Source: Rhodophyticola porphyridii (GTDB lineage: Bacteria > Pseudomonadota > Alphaproteobacteria > Rhodobacterales > Rhodobacteraceae). From it: a stretch of 64,000 nucleotides of DNA. The stretch is taken from contig NZ_RCNT01000009.1 of assembly GCF_003688285.1 (NCBI RefSeq), positions 1 to 64,000 on the forward strand. The letters are read 5' to 3'. The position numbers were made by a program, and so were the translations under genes. How positions within the stretch are numbered: position 1 is the stretch's first letter; each line of letters opens with the position of its first letter. Below are positions 1 through 8,251 of this stretch, in pieces. The notes beneath the pieces are model-generated. The model made no database searches. It saw nothing but the letters and a program-made list of their open reading frames with translations, and was not told where the DNA came from.

Positions 1-108
1 TTCGGCAGGCTCAAGGATTGGAGACGCGTGGCAACCCGCTACGACCGATGCCCGAAGGTCTTCCTGTCAGCCATCGCTCTCGCCGCACTCGTCATTTACT
101 GGCTATGA
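1..108 (+). CDS. IS5-family transposase, C-terminal 35 residues (partial)
   Basis: The last residues include FGRLKDWRRVATRYDRC followed by a hydrophobic tail ending in YWL. This is the conserved C-terminus of IS5/IS427 transposases, just after the catalytic Glu region, which is outside the window. The protein would cut and rejoin the ends of its own IS. A second frame (starting TTG at 18) is open through the same bases and runs into the downstream gene, but its first 34 residues are only an out-of-frame reading of the transposase. Confidence 0.78.
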   Translation, partial: FGRLKDWRRVATRYDRCPKVFLSAIALAALVIYWL

Positions 109-118
109 GTCCTGACCC
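1..118 (+). mobile_element. Right end of an IS5-family insertion sequence (partial)
   Basis: Reading frame 1 from the first base encodes a C-terminus typical of IS5-family (IS427-like) DDE transposases and stops at 106-108. The stop overlaps a sequence, TGAGTCCTGACCC (106-118), that looks like the terminal inverted repeat of this group. The flanking gene resumes directly after it. The left end lies outside the window, so the repeat could not be matched to its partner and the exact border (117-121) is uncertain. Confidence 0.75.
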
Positions 119-1175
119 TAGCAATGGAAAACTCGCTGCAATAAAATCTTTGAGTGCTGGCGACGCGCCAGAAGAAATTGTTGAATACTTATATCGGTCT
201 TTTGATAGGCAATATGTGATTTTGGACGGTCGGCTTGGTGATCGGTTCCGACCGCCCTTGATAGAAGTTCGGTCTGACCAACAAGTATTTCTGACTACCT
301 TGCAGTCGCACCCGTTGGGCCACGGCCCCGGAATGACGTGCGGTTCCTTCGTTCCCGATAGACACGTTTTTCGCGGATCGTATAGCGGCAAGGACGTGAT
401 CCCCCTCTACCGGGACGCCGCCGGAACCGAACCGAACGTGACCGCCGGTCTGCTCGATGCCCTTGGCGCGGAATACGGCACCACGACGGATGCCGAGGAC
501 CTTGCCGCCTATGTCTATGCCCTGCTGGGCGGGCAATCCTATACCCGTCGCTTCTGGAACGAGCTCGAAACCCCTGGCCCGCGCGTTCCGCTGACCAAGG
601 ACGGCAAGACCTTTGCCGAGGCGGCGGCGCTGGGGCGCAAGCTGATCTGGCTGCACACCTACGCAGAACGGTTCCGGGGCAAGGATCGCGGCGATGAGGT
701 GCCGCAGGGCAAGGCCACCACGATAAAGGGCGTGTCCGCCGATCCTGCGCACTACCCGGTTGAATATTCCTATGACGAGGCCAAACGCGAGATCGCCGTG
801 GGGGATGGCCGGTTCGGCCCCGTTTCGCCGCAGGTCTGGGAGTTCGAGGTATCGGGCCTTAAAGTCGTGCAGTCGTGGCTGGGCTACCGGATGAAGAAGC
901 GCGCGGGCAAGAAATCCTCGCCGCTCGATGAAATCCGCCCCGAACGCTGGACTGCGCGGATGAGCGACGAATTGCTGGAACTGCTCTGGGTGCTGGAAGC
1001 GACCCTTGCGATGGAGCCGGAGCTTGAGAAGGCGCTCGACAAGGTCGTGGCCGGTCCCTGCTTCGCCGCCGCCGATCTGCCCACGCCCACGCCCGAGGAA
1101 CGTAAGGCCCCGGGTAAGACTGTCGTGGCCGGAGACCAGTTGGATATGTTCGCAGACGAGGACGAGAACACTTAG
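119..1175 (+). pseudogene. Type ISP restriction-modification enzyme, C-terminal specificity fragment
   Basis: The open frame from the IS border to the stop at 1173-1175 matches the C-terminal DNA-specificity region of single-chain type ISP (LlaBIII-like) restriction-modification enzymes. It contains the YRSFDRQYVILDGR segment, then VIPLYRD, a helical region with YVYALLGG, and a late SGLKVVQSWLGYRM motif. The intact enzymes are about 1,500 residues with nuclease, helicase and methyltransferase domains ahead of this part, so only about 350 residues are here. The upstream half is replaced by the IS end, and no ATG lies near the border in frame. It is most likely a broken gene. The other half may sit to the left of the IS. 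Confidence 0.7.
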
Positions 1176-1233
1176 CTAAATGCGCCGATTTCTATGAATA
1201 CTTTCTGACAAAGGATCATACAGGAAAACCTCC

Positions 1234-2454
1234 ATGGCGTCTTACAGCGGGTTTCTACGGAAAGCGCCAAGCGCGCGTTTGAAGGCATTTCTCGCCGCAA
1301 AAGGTGTCGAGATGCCAACAGATTTCGACTGGAATAGCGCTGGGCGGGGCACTGCGTTTGTTTCAGACCTCAACGCGGTCATTGATGATCTGCCCGAACG
1401 CCAACAAGATCGGCTCAAGGCAGAACTGGATCATCTGGCCAGCTTGACGAATGATGCCGTGATGGTCAGCGCCGAACAGGTCTGTCCGATTATGGGCATT
1501 GATCTGGAAGGGTTCGAAGGCGTGCAGGACGTGCTCTTGATGCTGGCGCTGGATCATCCCCAAGTCTTTGAACGCGTGGCCGTGCAGGCATCCCTGAACC
1601 GCCGGACGGGCGGCAAGAATTGGTCGGCGTTCCAGTTCGACGATGATGGCAAGGCGTGGGCCTTGGATGATGAGGCCGCGTGCGCGGCATTCGTGGCAGA
1701 CGCGATTGCAATTCTGAACCTTCCCGCTCATCGCAAGCGCGAGGCGGATTGGTATCGTGCTGTGCGGGTTCACCCAATTACGGGCGAGGAAACGGAGATC
1801 GTTCAGGCCACCATCTACGTTGAGGACCGGGCCGCAAGCGAATTGACCTTTGGGGCTTCGGAGGGCTTGGAGCGGCAAGTGTTCCAGCGGGTTTTGGAGG
1901 TGGGCATCGCGTGCAATCCTGCCGAGCGCATTGTCGAGATTTGCGCCGCCGGTGGAAAGAAAGTTCGTGATGAATACGCGCAGGCCTTTTCAAAGCACTT
2001 CGCGCCGGGGTCTGACCCGCCGGTAGAAGCCCCGCGCCGCGAGGTGTTGCTGAACACGCTGCGATCCCACCCTGCGTTTCAGGTTGAACCGGCGGATGGT
2101 GTCGAGCGCGCCGAGGTGTCGTCACTTGACTTTTTCTCAACCGGCGGCGGCTTTGCCCGCTTCGAGAAAAGCGGTGGTGGCGAAACCATTTATCAATTTC
2201 TCGACCGGCGCTTCGGGCAGGTTTCTCCGCTCAAATCCGGTGGATGGCAGATCGTCTCCGCCACGCTGCGAGTTGTCATGGCGGCGCAAGATGGCAAGCG
2301 CCGCCGCACTCTGACCGTGACCTTGCGCAGCCCGAATACCACGACGATCCCCAACAAGACGGAAGCAGACCGCCAATTGGTGCTCAACCTGTTGGAGCGG
2401 TGGAACCTGATTGCGCCCCCGGCGCCTGAAATTGACGTGATCGAGGACGACTGA
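1234..2454 (+). CDS. Hypothetical protein, 406 aa, of the integrated element
   Basis: I do not recognise this family. The protein is soluble and acidic, with no signal peptide or membrane segment. The N-terminal third is helical. A middle part carries RAVRVHPITGEE followed by VQATIYVEDR, which looks like beta strands. The C-terminal part has RRFGQVSPLKSGGWQI and RRRTLTVTLRSPNTTTI. The start at 1234 follows an AGGA-containing stretch. The stop abuts the TTG start of the next gene with no spacer, so the two are probably translated together. It sits between a restriction-modification remnant and integrase genes, a position usual for defence or other cargo, but that role is inference. Confidence 0.6.
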   Translation: MASYSGFLRKAPSARLKAFLAAKGVEMPTDFDWNSAGRGTAFVSDLNAVIDDLPERQQDRLKAELDHLASLTNDAVMVSAEQVCPIMGIDLEGFEGVQDVLLMLALDHPQVFERVAVQASLNRRTGGKNWSAFQFDDDGKAWALDDEAACAAFVADAIAILNLPAHRKREADWYRAVRVHPITGEETEIVQATIYVEDRAASELTFGASEGLERQVFQRVLEVGIACNPAERIVEICAAGGKKVRDEYAQAFSKHFAPGSDPPVEAPRREVLLNTLRSHPAFQVEPADGVERAEVSSLDFFSTGGGFARFEKSGGGETIYQFLDRRFGQVSPLKSGGWQIVSATLRVVMAAQDGKRRRTLTVTLRSPNTTTIPNKTEADRQLVLNLLERWNLIAPPAPEIDVIEDD

Positions 2455-3273
2455 TTGAACGCGGTTTCCTTGCTCTGTGACATCATCGGGCAGGCCGGGA
2501 AGGTTGCGGCGCAGGCCTATCGTGATGATGCACGATATGGCGCGCTGCTGGATGCAGGTTTGCTCCAAGGCGACGGCTTGGTGCAGTCGGTGCTATGCGA
2601 GAGCTGCGATGTGCCGCACGATGCCGAGATCGTCTTCGAGGGAGGCTCATATGGCTATTTTTGTCCCGACCTAGGCCTTGTTTCTGTTGAGCGTGCTGAC
2701 CTTGTCGCCGTACGCCCCGACCTTGCTGCGCTGGTGGAACATCTACACGCGGCCTTTGAGTGTCAGCCGGGCGGCATATCGCAACTCGGACCGCAGACAT
2801 GGCGCGTGGGGCTGGTGGATACACCCGGCGGACGTGCGGTTGTTTACTTCCACACCTGCCTTCAAACGGATGATGATCTGGTCAGCCTTGGGAACGCCCT
2901 GCGCGCTGAAATCCGGCGCGACTACGTCCTCGTTGTCTCCGCCGCTGGGCAGTTGCCGTATCGTGACGCCTCAATCTGCAATCTCGCTGAGATGGTGCAG
3001 GTGGACTTGGGGGCTGCGCGCCTACGGAAGATTGTGAGCGTGGCCGAAGCCGTCGGCGCGCCACCAAGGCCGACCGGCGGGCGACCCAGCGTCTACCGCG
3101 AGCGCTTGCACTCTTTGCTTGCAGATCGTGTCGCGCAGGGGGTGGCAGAGGATGGGCGCAACGCGGAGGCAGACGCGGTCCTAGCCGCCTACGTTGCGCG
3201 CTTTCCACACGACCCAGCGCCTTCACGCGTGACCGTTCAACGAAGCGTCTCCAAATTTAGAACTGGATCATAA
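2455..3273 (+). CDS. Hypothetical protein, 272 aa, possible DNA-binding, coupled to the preceding gene
   Basis: I do not recognise this family. The chosen start is TTG at 2455, directly after the TGA of the preceding gene, which suggests coupled translation. An early CESC pair (about residues 46-49) and a later Cys in YFCPD could form a small metal site. After about residue 200 a GGRPSVYRERL segment leads into a helical tail with SRVTVQRSVSKF, which resembles a recombinase-type or winged helix-turn-helix. That would make it a DNA-binding partner of the 406-residue protein. No enzymatic motif is visible. Confidence 0.55.
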   Translation: MNAVSLLCDIIGQAGKVAAQAYRDDARYGALLDAGLLQGDGLVQSVLCESCDVPHDAEIVFEGGSYGYFCPDLGLVSVERADLVAVRPDLAALVEHLHAAFECQPGGISQLGPQTWRVGLVDTPGGRAVVYFHTCLQTDDDLVSLGNALRAEIRRDYVLVVSAAGQLPYRDASICNLAEMVQVDLGAARLRKIVSVAEAVGAPPRPTGGRPSVYRERLHSLLADRVAQGVAEDGRNAEADAVLAAYVARFPHDPAPSRVTVQRSVSKFRTGS

Positions 3274-3354
3274 CTGGATCAAAACCCAAGCCCTGTTTTG
3301 ATCCACCCAACGTCCGCGACGGTTCACCCACTTTCTCACGGTGGAGTTTGAACC

Positions 3355-3555
3355 ATGACAAACCTGAACGAACCAACCCCGAAACATGCCCCTATCGCTG
3401 TTTCCCCTGACGAGGCCGCACGGCTTACGGGCATCGGGCGGACGACTCTTTACGCAGCATTGGCCAAAGGAGATTTGCCCAGCATCAAGATCGGCACGCG
3501 GCGGCTGGTCCGGGTGGCCGCTATCCGTGAATGGCTGGCACGGCATGAGGCGTAA
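3355..3555 (+). CDS. Excisionase-family helix-turn-helix protein, 66 aa
   Basis: This is a MerR/excisionase-like HTH_17 domain covering nearly the whole protein: SPDEAARLTGIGRTTLYAAL, then a basic wing with IGTRRLVRVAAIREWL. Such proteins bind element DNA as recombination directionality factors or small regulators. The start is preceded by GGTGGAG with nine bases of spacing. It stands 6 bases before another HTH gene and about 560 bases before the integrase, which fits a role in excision or control of the element. Confidence 0.75.
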   Translation: MTNLNEPTPKHAPIAVSPDEAARLTGIGRTTLYAALAKGDLPSIKIGTRRLVRVAAIREWLARHEA

Positions 3556-3561
3556 GACCAG

Positions 3562-4002
3562 ATGCCCAAGTCAGCCAAACTCAGCGGAATAAAATCTCTC
3601 CGCTGCTACACGATCCCAGAGGCGGCGGGTGTCACCGGCGTCTCTGACCGCACCATTCGGGCGTGGATCAAGCAAGGCCTGACGGCCATGTCGGATGAGC
3701 GTCCAACGCTGGTGCGTGGTGACGCGCTTATCAGCTATATCCAACGCCAGAGACAGGGGCGAAAATCCCGCCTGTCGCCTGACGAGTTCTATTGTCTGAA
3801 GTGCCGCGCAGCGCGGAAACCGGCGGGCGGGCTTGTCGATTGCGAGTTGGATGGCACCCGCGCGAAACTCTCCGCGATCTGCGAGACCTGCGACACGATC
3901 ATGCACAAACCTATCGCCCATGAACGCGTCGCGATCCTCAACGATGTCTTCGATGTGACGTTGCGGAGCGAGGCACCCGAAACGCTCAAGGTCGGTTCTT
4001 AA
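3562..4002 (+). CDS. Helix-turn-helix and zinc-ribbon protein, 146 aa
   Basis: The N-terminal half has a MerR-like HTH (YTIPEAAGVTGVSDRTIRAW) followed by a second helix with LVRGDALISYI. The C-terminal half has two Cys pairs, CLKC and CETC, about 36 residues apart, typical of a zinc ribbon. The family recurs next to tyrosine integrases in alphaproteobacterial islands, but I know no assigned function. It follows the excisionase-like gene by 6 bases and probably shares its transcript. A regulatory or recombination-accessory role is inferred. Confidence 0.65.
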   Translation: MPKSAKLSGIKSLRCYTIPEAAGVTGVSDRTIRAWIKQGLTAMSDERPTLVRGDALISYIQRQRQGRKSRLSPDEFYCLKCRAARKPAGGLVDCELDGTRAKLSAICETCDTIMHKPIAHERVAILNDVFDVTLRSEAPETLKVGS

Positions 4003-4121
4003 ACAACAGCCCAGAATCGACATTAAAGAGGCGGACAGATGCCCCCCTGATCTTCCACTTCCAGCCTGCCGCGATTGGCAGGGGTTTTGACAGGCAGAAC
4101 TTGAGCAAATCGGAGGCTCTT

Positions 4122-5144
4122 ATGACCACCCAACTCAACGAAAAAAACGAGCGGACCAAGCGAGAGTTCCTGACTTTTCGCAAGCACGCCAAGCAGGTTT
4201 CGGACAAGACCCTGGATCGTGATATTGCCCATCTTGAACGCTTCGACGTTTGGAACAGGCGCAAAGATTTCGCCAAGTTCCACATTGACTGGGCCGTGGG
4301 CTTTCGCGAGCACCTCGATCACGCAAAGGGCGCGAACGGCAAGCCCCTCGCCAAATCCACCACCCGCGCGATCATGGCCACGATGCGCGAGTTCACCCTT
4401 TGGTTGTCGCAGCAAGAGGGCTTCCGGCGCAGGATCAAGGCCGCCGACGCCAGCTATTTTCAACTGTCCCGACGCGATGAAGCCGAAGCCCGCGCTGCCC
4501 CCGAGCGGCCCGCGCCCAGCATTCGCCAAGCCAAACGTGCCTTGGCTATGATGCCCAGCGCGACCCCGCGCCAGATGCGCGACAAGGCGATCTTCGCACT
4601 GCTGTGCCTCACCGGCATCCGCGTCGAGGCGCTGACCTCGCTCAAGATCAAGCATCTGGACTTAGACGAAAAATCCGTCACCCAGAACCCGCGCGAGGTG
4701 GCCACCAAGTTCGGCAAGCGAATTGACACGTTCTTCGCGAAGGACTTCGCTGAAGCCGAAGCACCGCTGCGCGACTGGACGAACTATCTGGACGAGGTGG
4801 CGCTCTACAGCCCGGACGACCCGCTTTTTCCCGCTACTGCCCTGACAGCGCAGTCCAACAAGGGGTTTACAGTCTGTGGGTTCACACGCGCCCATTGGAA
4901 AACGACCGAGCCAGTGCGCAAGATCGTCAACACCGCGTTCGAGGCGGCTGGCCTGCCTGCCTTTGGCCCACACGCCTTTCGGCACATGCTGGCCCGACAC
5001 GCGGCGAAGAACAGCAAAACCGTAGCCGAGTTCATCGCCAACGCTCAAAACCTTGGCCACACGGACCCTCTCACCACCCTGCGCAGCTATGGGCAAATCA
5101 GCCGAGACGATCAACGACGCCTGATCACTGGTGAAAGCGAGTGA
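4122..5144 (+). CDS. int: Tyrosine-type site-specific integrase, 340 aa
   Basis: The protein catalyses strand exchange between the element's att sites. With the ATG at 4122 as residue 1, the catalytic residues are Arg167 (TGIRVEAL), His284-x-x-Arg287 (HAFRHMLARH), His313 (LGHTDP) and nucleophile Tyr323 (LRSYGQ). A SAM-like core-binding domain precedes them. The ATG is chosen over a TTG at 4101 because CGGAGG lies five bases upstream of it. The stop is about 115 bases from the 3' end of a tRNA-Ser gene, the classic arrangement of an integrase beside its own integration site. The catalytic set is complete, so the enzyme may be active. Confidence 0.9.
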   Translation: MTTQLNEKNERTKREFLTFRKHAKQVSDKTLDRDIAHLERFDVWNRRKDFAKFHIDWAVGFREHLDHAKGANGKPLAKSTTRAIMATMREFTLWLSQQEGFRRRIKAADASYFQLSRRDEAEARAAPERPAPSIRQAKRALAMMPSATPRQMRDKAIFALLCLTGIRVEALTSLKIKHLDLDEKSVTQNPREVATKFGKRIDTFFAKDFAEAEAPLRDWTNYLDEVALYSPDDPLFPATALTAQSNKGFTVCGFTRAHWKTTEPVRKIVNTAFEAAGLPAFGPHAFRHMLARHAAKNSKTVAEFIANAQNLGHTDPLTTLRSYGQISRDDQRRLITGESE

Positions 5145-5292
5145 CAGACCGTTTGCTTCGGCTAGATCAAGCGGATGTCGAGTGTGGGAATAAGTGTGGG
5201 AATGATCAATAAAATATGAGAATATATTCTTTATTTCAATGCTTTAAGCATAATTATTGGCGGAGGAGGTGGGATTCGAACCCACGGTACGC
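5145..5292. other. Predicted attachment-site region at the tRNA-Ser 3' end
   Basis: The integrase gene faces the 3' end of the tRNA-Ser gene (3' end at 5258 on the minus strand). Tyrosine integrases of this kind recombine within the T-arm and acceptor stem, so one att copy should overlap about 5258-5290. The AT-rich stretch 5196-5257 lies on the element side. The matching second copy would be beyond the left edge and cannot be seen. Confidence 0.45.
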
Positions 5293-5347
5293 TTTCACGC
5301 ACGCCGGTTTTCAAGACCGGTGCATTCGACCACTCTGCCACTCCTCC
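5258..5347 (-). tRNA. tRNA-Ser(TGA)
   Basis: On the minus strand the gene begins GGAGGAGTGGCAGAGTGG, has an anticodon stem CCGGT/ACCGG around loop CTTGAAA (anticodon TGA), a long variable arm typical of class II serine tRNAs, and the T-arm GGTTCGAATCC. The acceptor stem closes with CTCCTCC, discriminator G and an encoded CCA (5258-5260). The length of 90 bases with CCA fits tRNA-Ser. Confidence 0.97.
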
Positions 5348-5545
5348 GCGGTGCAAGCCCATATCTCCTGCATATCGATTCTGAAAGTGTGATGCAGTTT
5401 GCCGCCGATCCGCGTAGGATGGGTTTTCAGATGCGGCTCTTGGCTGTATCTTGCCCTTACGGGCGCGTCACATCGCGCCAACAGGCATGAAAAAAACCAA
5501 AGACAGGCGTGTGAACATGCGCCAGGGCGGAGCGGGACAGTATCC

Positions 5546-6433
5546 ATGACAAGCCGATTTCGGATGACATCAGGCGCCCGGATGGTGCTTGTTTTGGCCA
5601 GTTTTCTGGGGCTGGCAGCCTGTGAGGACGGGTTTCAACTCCCGTTCGGGCAAGGCGCCGGTGACGCTGGTGCCGCAAGCGAGGACGGGTTGACCCCGTC
5701 GGGCGCCACCCGGCTGGTGGAGCGCGATGTCGAAGCGCCGGAGGTCTTTCAGGTCACCGAGAACGGCCTCTGGGACGGGCGGCCCTCGCTTGGCGGCGTC
5801 TGGGTGGCCCATCCCGATGCGACAGACCCCGAACGTGTCATCATCCGCAACACAGAAACGGACCGCTTCGTGATCGGCGCGCTCTTCCGCCGCGAGCGGG
5901 ACAATCCGGGCCCCGCGCTGCAGATCTCGTCCGATGCGGCGGCGGCCCTGAACATCATCGCGGGCCAGCCGACGCCGCTGAACGTGACCGCGCTGCGCCG
6001 GGCAGCGGAGCCGGAGCCGCTGCCGGAACCCGCCACCGAGGAGATGGCCGCCGCCTCGGGCGCGCCGGAAAGCATCGAGACGCAACCGCTGGACCCGATT
6101 GCGGCCGCCGCGGCCGCGATCGATGGCAGCACGCCGAGCGTGGCCGCGCCCGCGGCACCGGCTCCCGCGCCCGCGGCTGCGCCCGCATCGGCCTCCAATC
6201 TGGACCGGCCCTATATTCAGATCGGGATATTCAGCGTCGAGGCCAATGCCAACAATACCGCGCAGGCCTTGCGCACGGCGGGCATGGTGCCCACGATCTA
6301 CGATCAGACCAGCAATGAACGCCGGTTCTGGCGGGTTGTCGTGGGCCCGGCGCGCACCCGTGCGGAACGCCAGCAACTGCTGGAAACCGTGCGCGGCCTC
6401 GGTTTCCAGGACGCGTATTTCGTGACGAACTGA
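5546..6433 (+). CDS. SPOR domain lipoprotein, 295 aa
   Basis: The N-terminus is a lipoprotein signal with a hydrophobic stretch ending in lipobox LAAC, so the protein should be anchored in the outer or inner membrane. The middle is rich in Ala and Pro and probably flexible. The last 75 residues form a SPOR domain (PYIQIGIFSVEANANNTAQ to the end), which binds denuded septal peptidoglycan. The ATG at 5546 is chosen because a longer frame back to 5399 would bury the lipobox. The D-Ala-D-Ala carboxypeptidase gene follows after 16 bases, so both probably act in cell-wall remodelling at division. Confidence 0.88.
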   Translation: MTSRFRMTSGARMVLVLASFLGLAACEDGFQLPFGQGAGDAGAASEDGLTPSGATRLVERDVEAPEVFQVTENGLWDGRPSLGGVWVAHPDATDPERVIIRNTETDRFVIGALFRRERDNPGPALQISSDAAAALNIIAGQPTPLNVTALRRAAEPEPLPEPATEEMAAASGAPESIETQPLDPIAAAAAAIDGSTPSVAAPAAPAPAPAAAPASASNLDRPYIQIGIFSVEANANNTAQALRTAGMVPTIYDQTSNERRFWRVVVGPARTRAERQQLLETVRGLGFQDAYFVTN

Positions 6434-6449
6434 TCCGAAAAGGAACCCC

Positions 6450-7622
6450 ATGATCGCATTTGCCCGATCCGTTCTTTCCGCTGTCGCCCTTCTTGCGCTG
6501 ACGACCGCCGGCCTGGCCTTCGAGACCGAGGCCGAGGCGGCCTATGTCGTGGATCACAATACCGGACAGGTGCTGCTGAGCCATAACGATCAGCTGCCAC
6601 TGCCGCCGGCGTCGATGTCCAAGCTGATGACGCTCAACATGGTGTTCGAGGCGCTTGAGGATGGCCGTCTGAGCCTTGAGACCCGCCTGCCGGTCAGCGC
6701 GCACGCCATGAGCTTCGGCGGGTCGACCATGTTTCTGACCACGCGGGACCGGGTGAGCGTCGAGGATCTGATCCGCGGCATCGTGGTGTTGTCGGGCAAT
6801 GACGCATCCGTGGTTTTCGCCGAGGCCCTGTCTCCGGACGGGACCGAGGAAGGCTTTGCCGCGATGATGACCGAGCGGGCGCGGCAGCTCGGGATGGAAA
6901 ACTCCACCTTCCGGAACTCGTCGGGCTGGCCCGCGCCGGGCCATGTCATGAGCATGCGCGATCTGGGCATTCTGGCAGAACGGCTGATCACCGAGTTTCC
7001 GCAATACTACACCTATTTCGCGGAGACCGAGTTTCCGTTCGATGGCCGCGCGCCCGACAACCGCTTCAACCGCAATCCGCTTCTGACGCTGGACATCGGC
7101 GCGGACGGGCTGAAGACGGGCCACACGCAGGAGGCCGGGTTCGGGCTTGTCGGCTCCGCGGTGCAGGGCGACCGGCGGGTGACCTTCGTCATCACGGGCA
7201 TGGAAACCGCGGGCGCCCGCGCGCGGGAGGCGGAGCGGATCGTGAACTGGGCCTTCCGCCAGTTCGCGGAACGCGAGGTCGTGGCAGCGGGCGATGTGGT
7301 GGTCGAGGCGGAGGTGTTCATGGGCGCGGCCCCGACCGTCGGGCTGACACCCACCGAGGATGTCACGATGCTGGTGCCGGCCGTGCAGGACGGCGGGATC
7401 GAGGCGGAGGTCGTCTATCAGGGCCCGATCGCCGCCCCGGTCGAGGCCGGTACGGAGCTTGGCACGCTTGTGGTGCGGATGGAGGGGTTTGAAGACAGGC
7501 GGATCCCGCTGGTCGCCGCAGAAACGGTGGAACGTGGCGGCATCGGCATACGGCTCGGAACCGCCGCCCGCTCGATCCTGCGCAGCATTCTGGGCGACGG
7601 CCCAGCCCCGGCGCCAAGCTGA
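6450..7622 (+). CDS. dacC: D-alanyl-D-alanine carboxypeptidase (PBP5/6 type), 390 aa
   Basis: This is a periplasmic low-molecular-weight penicillin-binding protein that trims the terminal D-Ala from peptidoglycan pentapeptides. A signal peptide covers about residues 1-23. The serine-peptidase S11 motifs are all present: S55-M-S-K58, S115-G-N117 and K222-T-G224. A C-terminal PBP5-type beta domain follows, and the final helical stretch may attach to the membrane. AGGA precedes the ATG. The stop overlaps the start of tmk by one base (TGATG). The subfamily name (DacC versus DacF) is not certain. Confidence 0.9.
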   Translation: MIAFARSVLSAVALLALTTAGLAFETEAEAAYVVDHNTGQVLLSHNDQLPLPPASMSKLMTLNMVFEALEDGRLSLETRLPVSAHAMSFGGSTMFLTTRDRVSVEDLIRGIVVLSGNDASVVFAEALSPDGTEEGFAAMMTERARQLGMENSTFRNSSGWPAPGHVMSMRDLGILAERLITEFPQYYTYFAETEFPFDGRAPDNRFNRNPLLTLDIGADGLKTGHTQEAGFGLVGSAVQGDRRVTFVITGMETAGARAREAERIVNWAFRQFAEREVVAAGDVVVEAEVFMGAAPTVGLTPTEDVTMLVPAVQDGGIEAEVVYQGPIAAPVEAGTELGTLVVRMEGFEDRRIPLVAAETVERGGIGIRLGTAARSILRSILGDGPAPAPS

Positions 7623-8251
7623 TGAGCGCAGGGCAGGGGCTGTTCGTCAGCCTGGAAGGCATCGACGGGTCGGGCAAATCGACTCAGGCAAAGCTGTTGG
7701 CGGACGCGCTGAAACGGGACGGCCACGAGGTCGTGCTGACCCGTGAGCCGGGCGGCTCGCCGGGGGCAGAGGAGATCCGCGCCCTCGTCTTGCAGGGCGA
7801 CCCCGACAGGTGGTCGGCGGAAACCGAGATCCTGCTGTTCACCGCTGCGCGCCGGGATCATATGGAGCGTCTGATCCTGCCCGCGCTGGAGGCAGGAAAG
7901 ATCGTCGTCTGCGATCGTTTTGCCGACAGCACCCGCGTTTATCAGGGCCTTTCCCGCGGCGATCTGCGGCGACTGGTCGATCAGCTTCATGACCTGATGA
8001 TCGGCCGGGAGCCCGATCTGACCGTGTTGATAGACATGGAGCCGGACGCGGGGCTTGCCCGCGCCAAGGGACGGCAGGGGGCCGAGGAACGGTTCGAGGA
8101 TTTCGGCCTGTCCCTTCAGGAACGCATGCGGGCGGGCTATCTGGATATGGCGCAAGCCGCGCCCGACCGGTTTCGGGTAATCGACGGCGGGCGCGACATC
8201 GAAACGGTCGCCGGAGATGTTCATGCCGCCGTCGCCGCCGCGATCCCATGA
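7622..8251 (+). CDS. tmk: Thymidylate kinase, 209 aa
   Basis: The enzyme phosphorylates dTMP to dTDP with ATP for DNA synthesis. The P-loop GIDGSGKSTQ lies near the N-terminus, the DR motif is in VVCDRFADSTRVYQG, and the TREPGGSPGAEEIR segment is the usual substrate-binding stretch. The length is standard. It overlaps both neighbours by a few bases (dacC before, holB after), so the three are translationally coupled. The tmk-holB pairing is common across bacteria. Confidence 0.97.
   Translation: MSAGQGLFVSLEGIDGSGKSTQAKLLADALKRDGHEVVLTREPGGSPGAEEIRALVLQGDPDRWSAETEILLFTAARRDHMERLILPALEAGKIVVCDRFADSTRVYQGLSRGDLRRLVDQLHDLMIGREPDLTVLIDMEPDAGLARAKGRQGAEERFEDFGLSLQERMRAGYLDMAQAAPDRFRVIDGGRDIETVAGDVHAAVAAAIP

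Noticed and set aside
18-120. N-terminal extension of the type ISP fragment from a TTG at 18
   Set aside because: It is read out of frame through the transposase end and the IS inverted repeat, so it is not part of the original gene.
5399-5545. Longer start for the SPOR lipoprotein
   Set aside because: It would place the lipobox signal sequence more than 70 residues into the protein.
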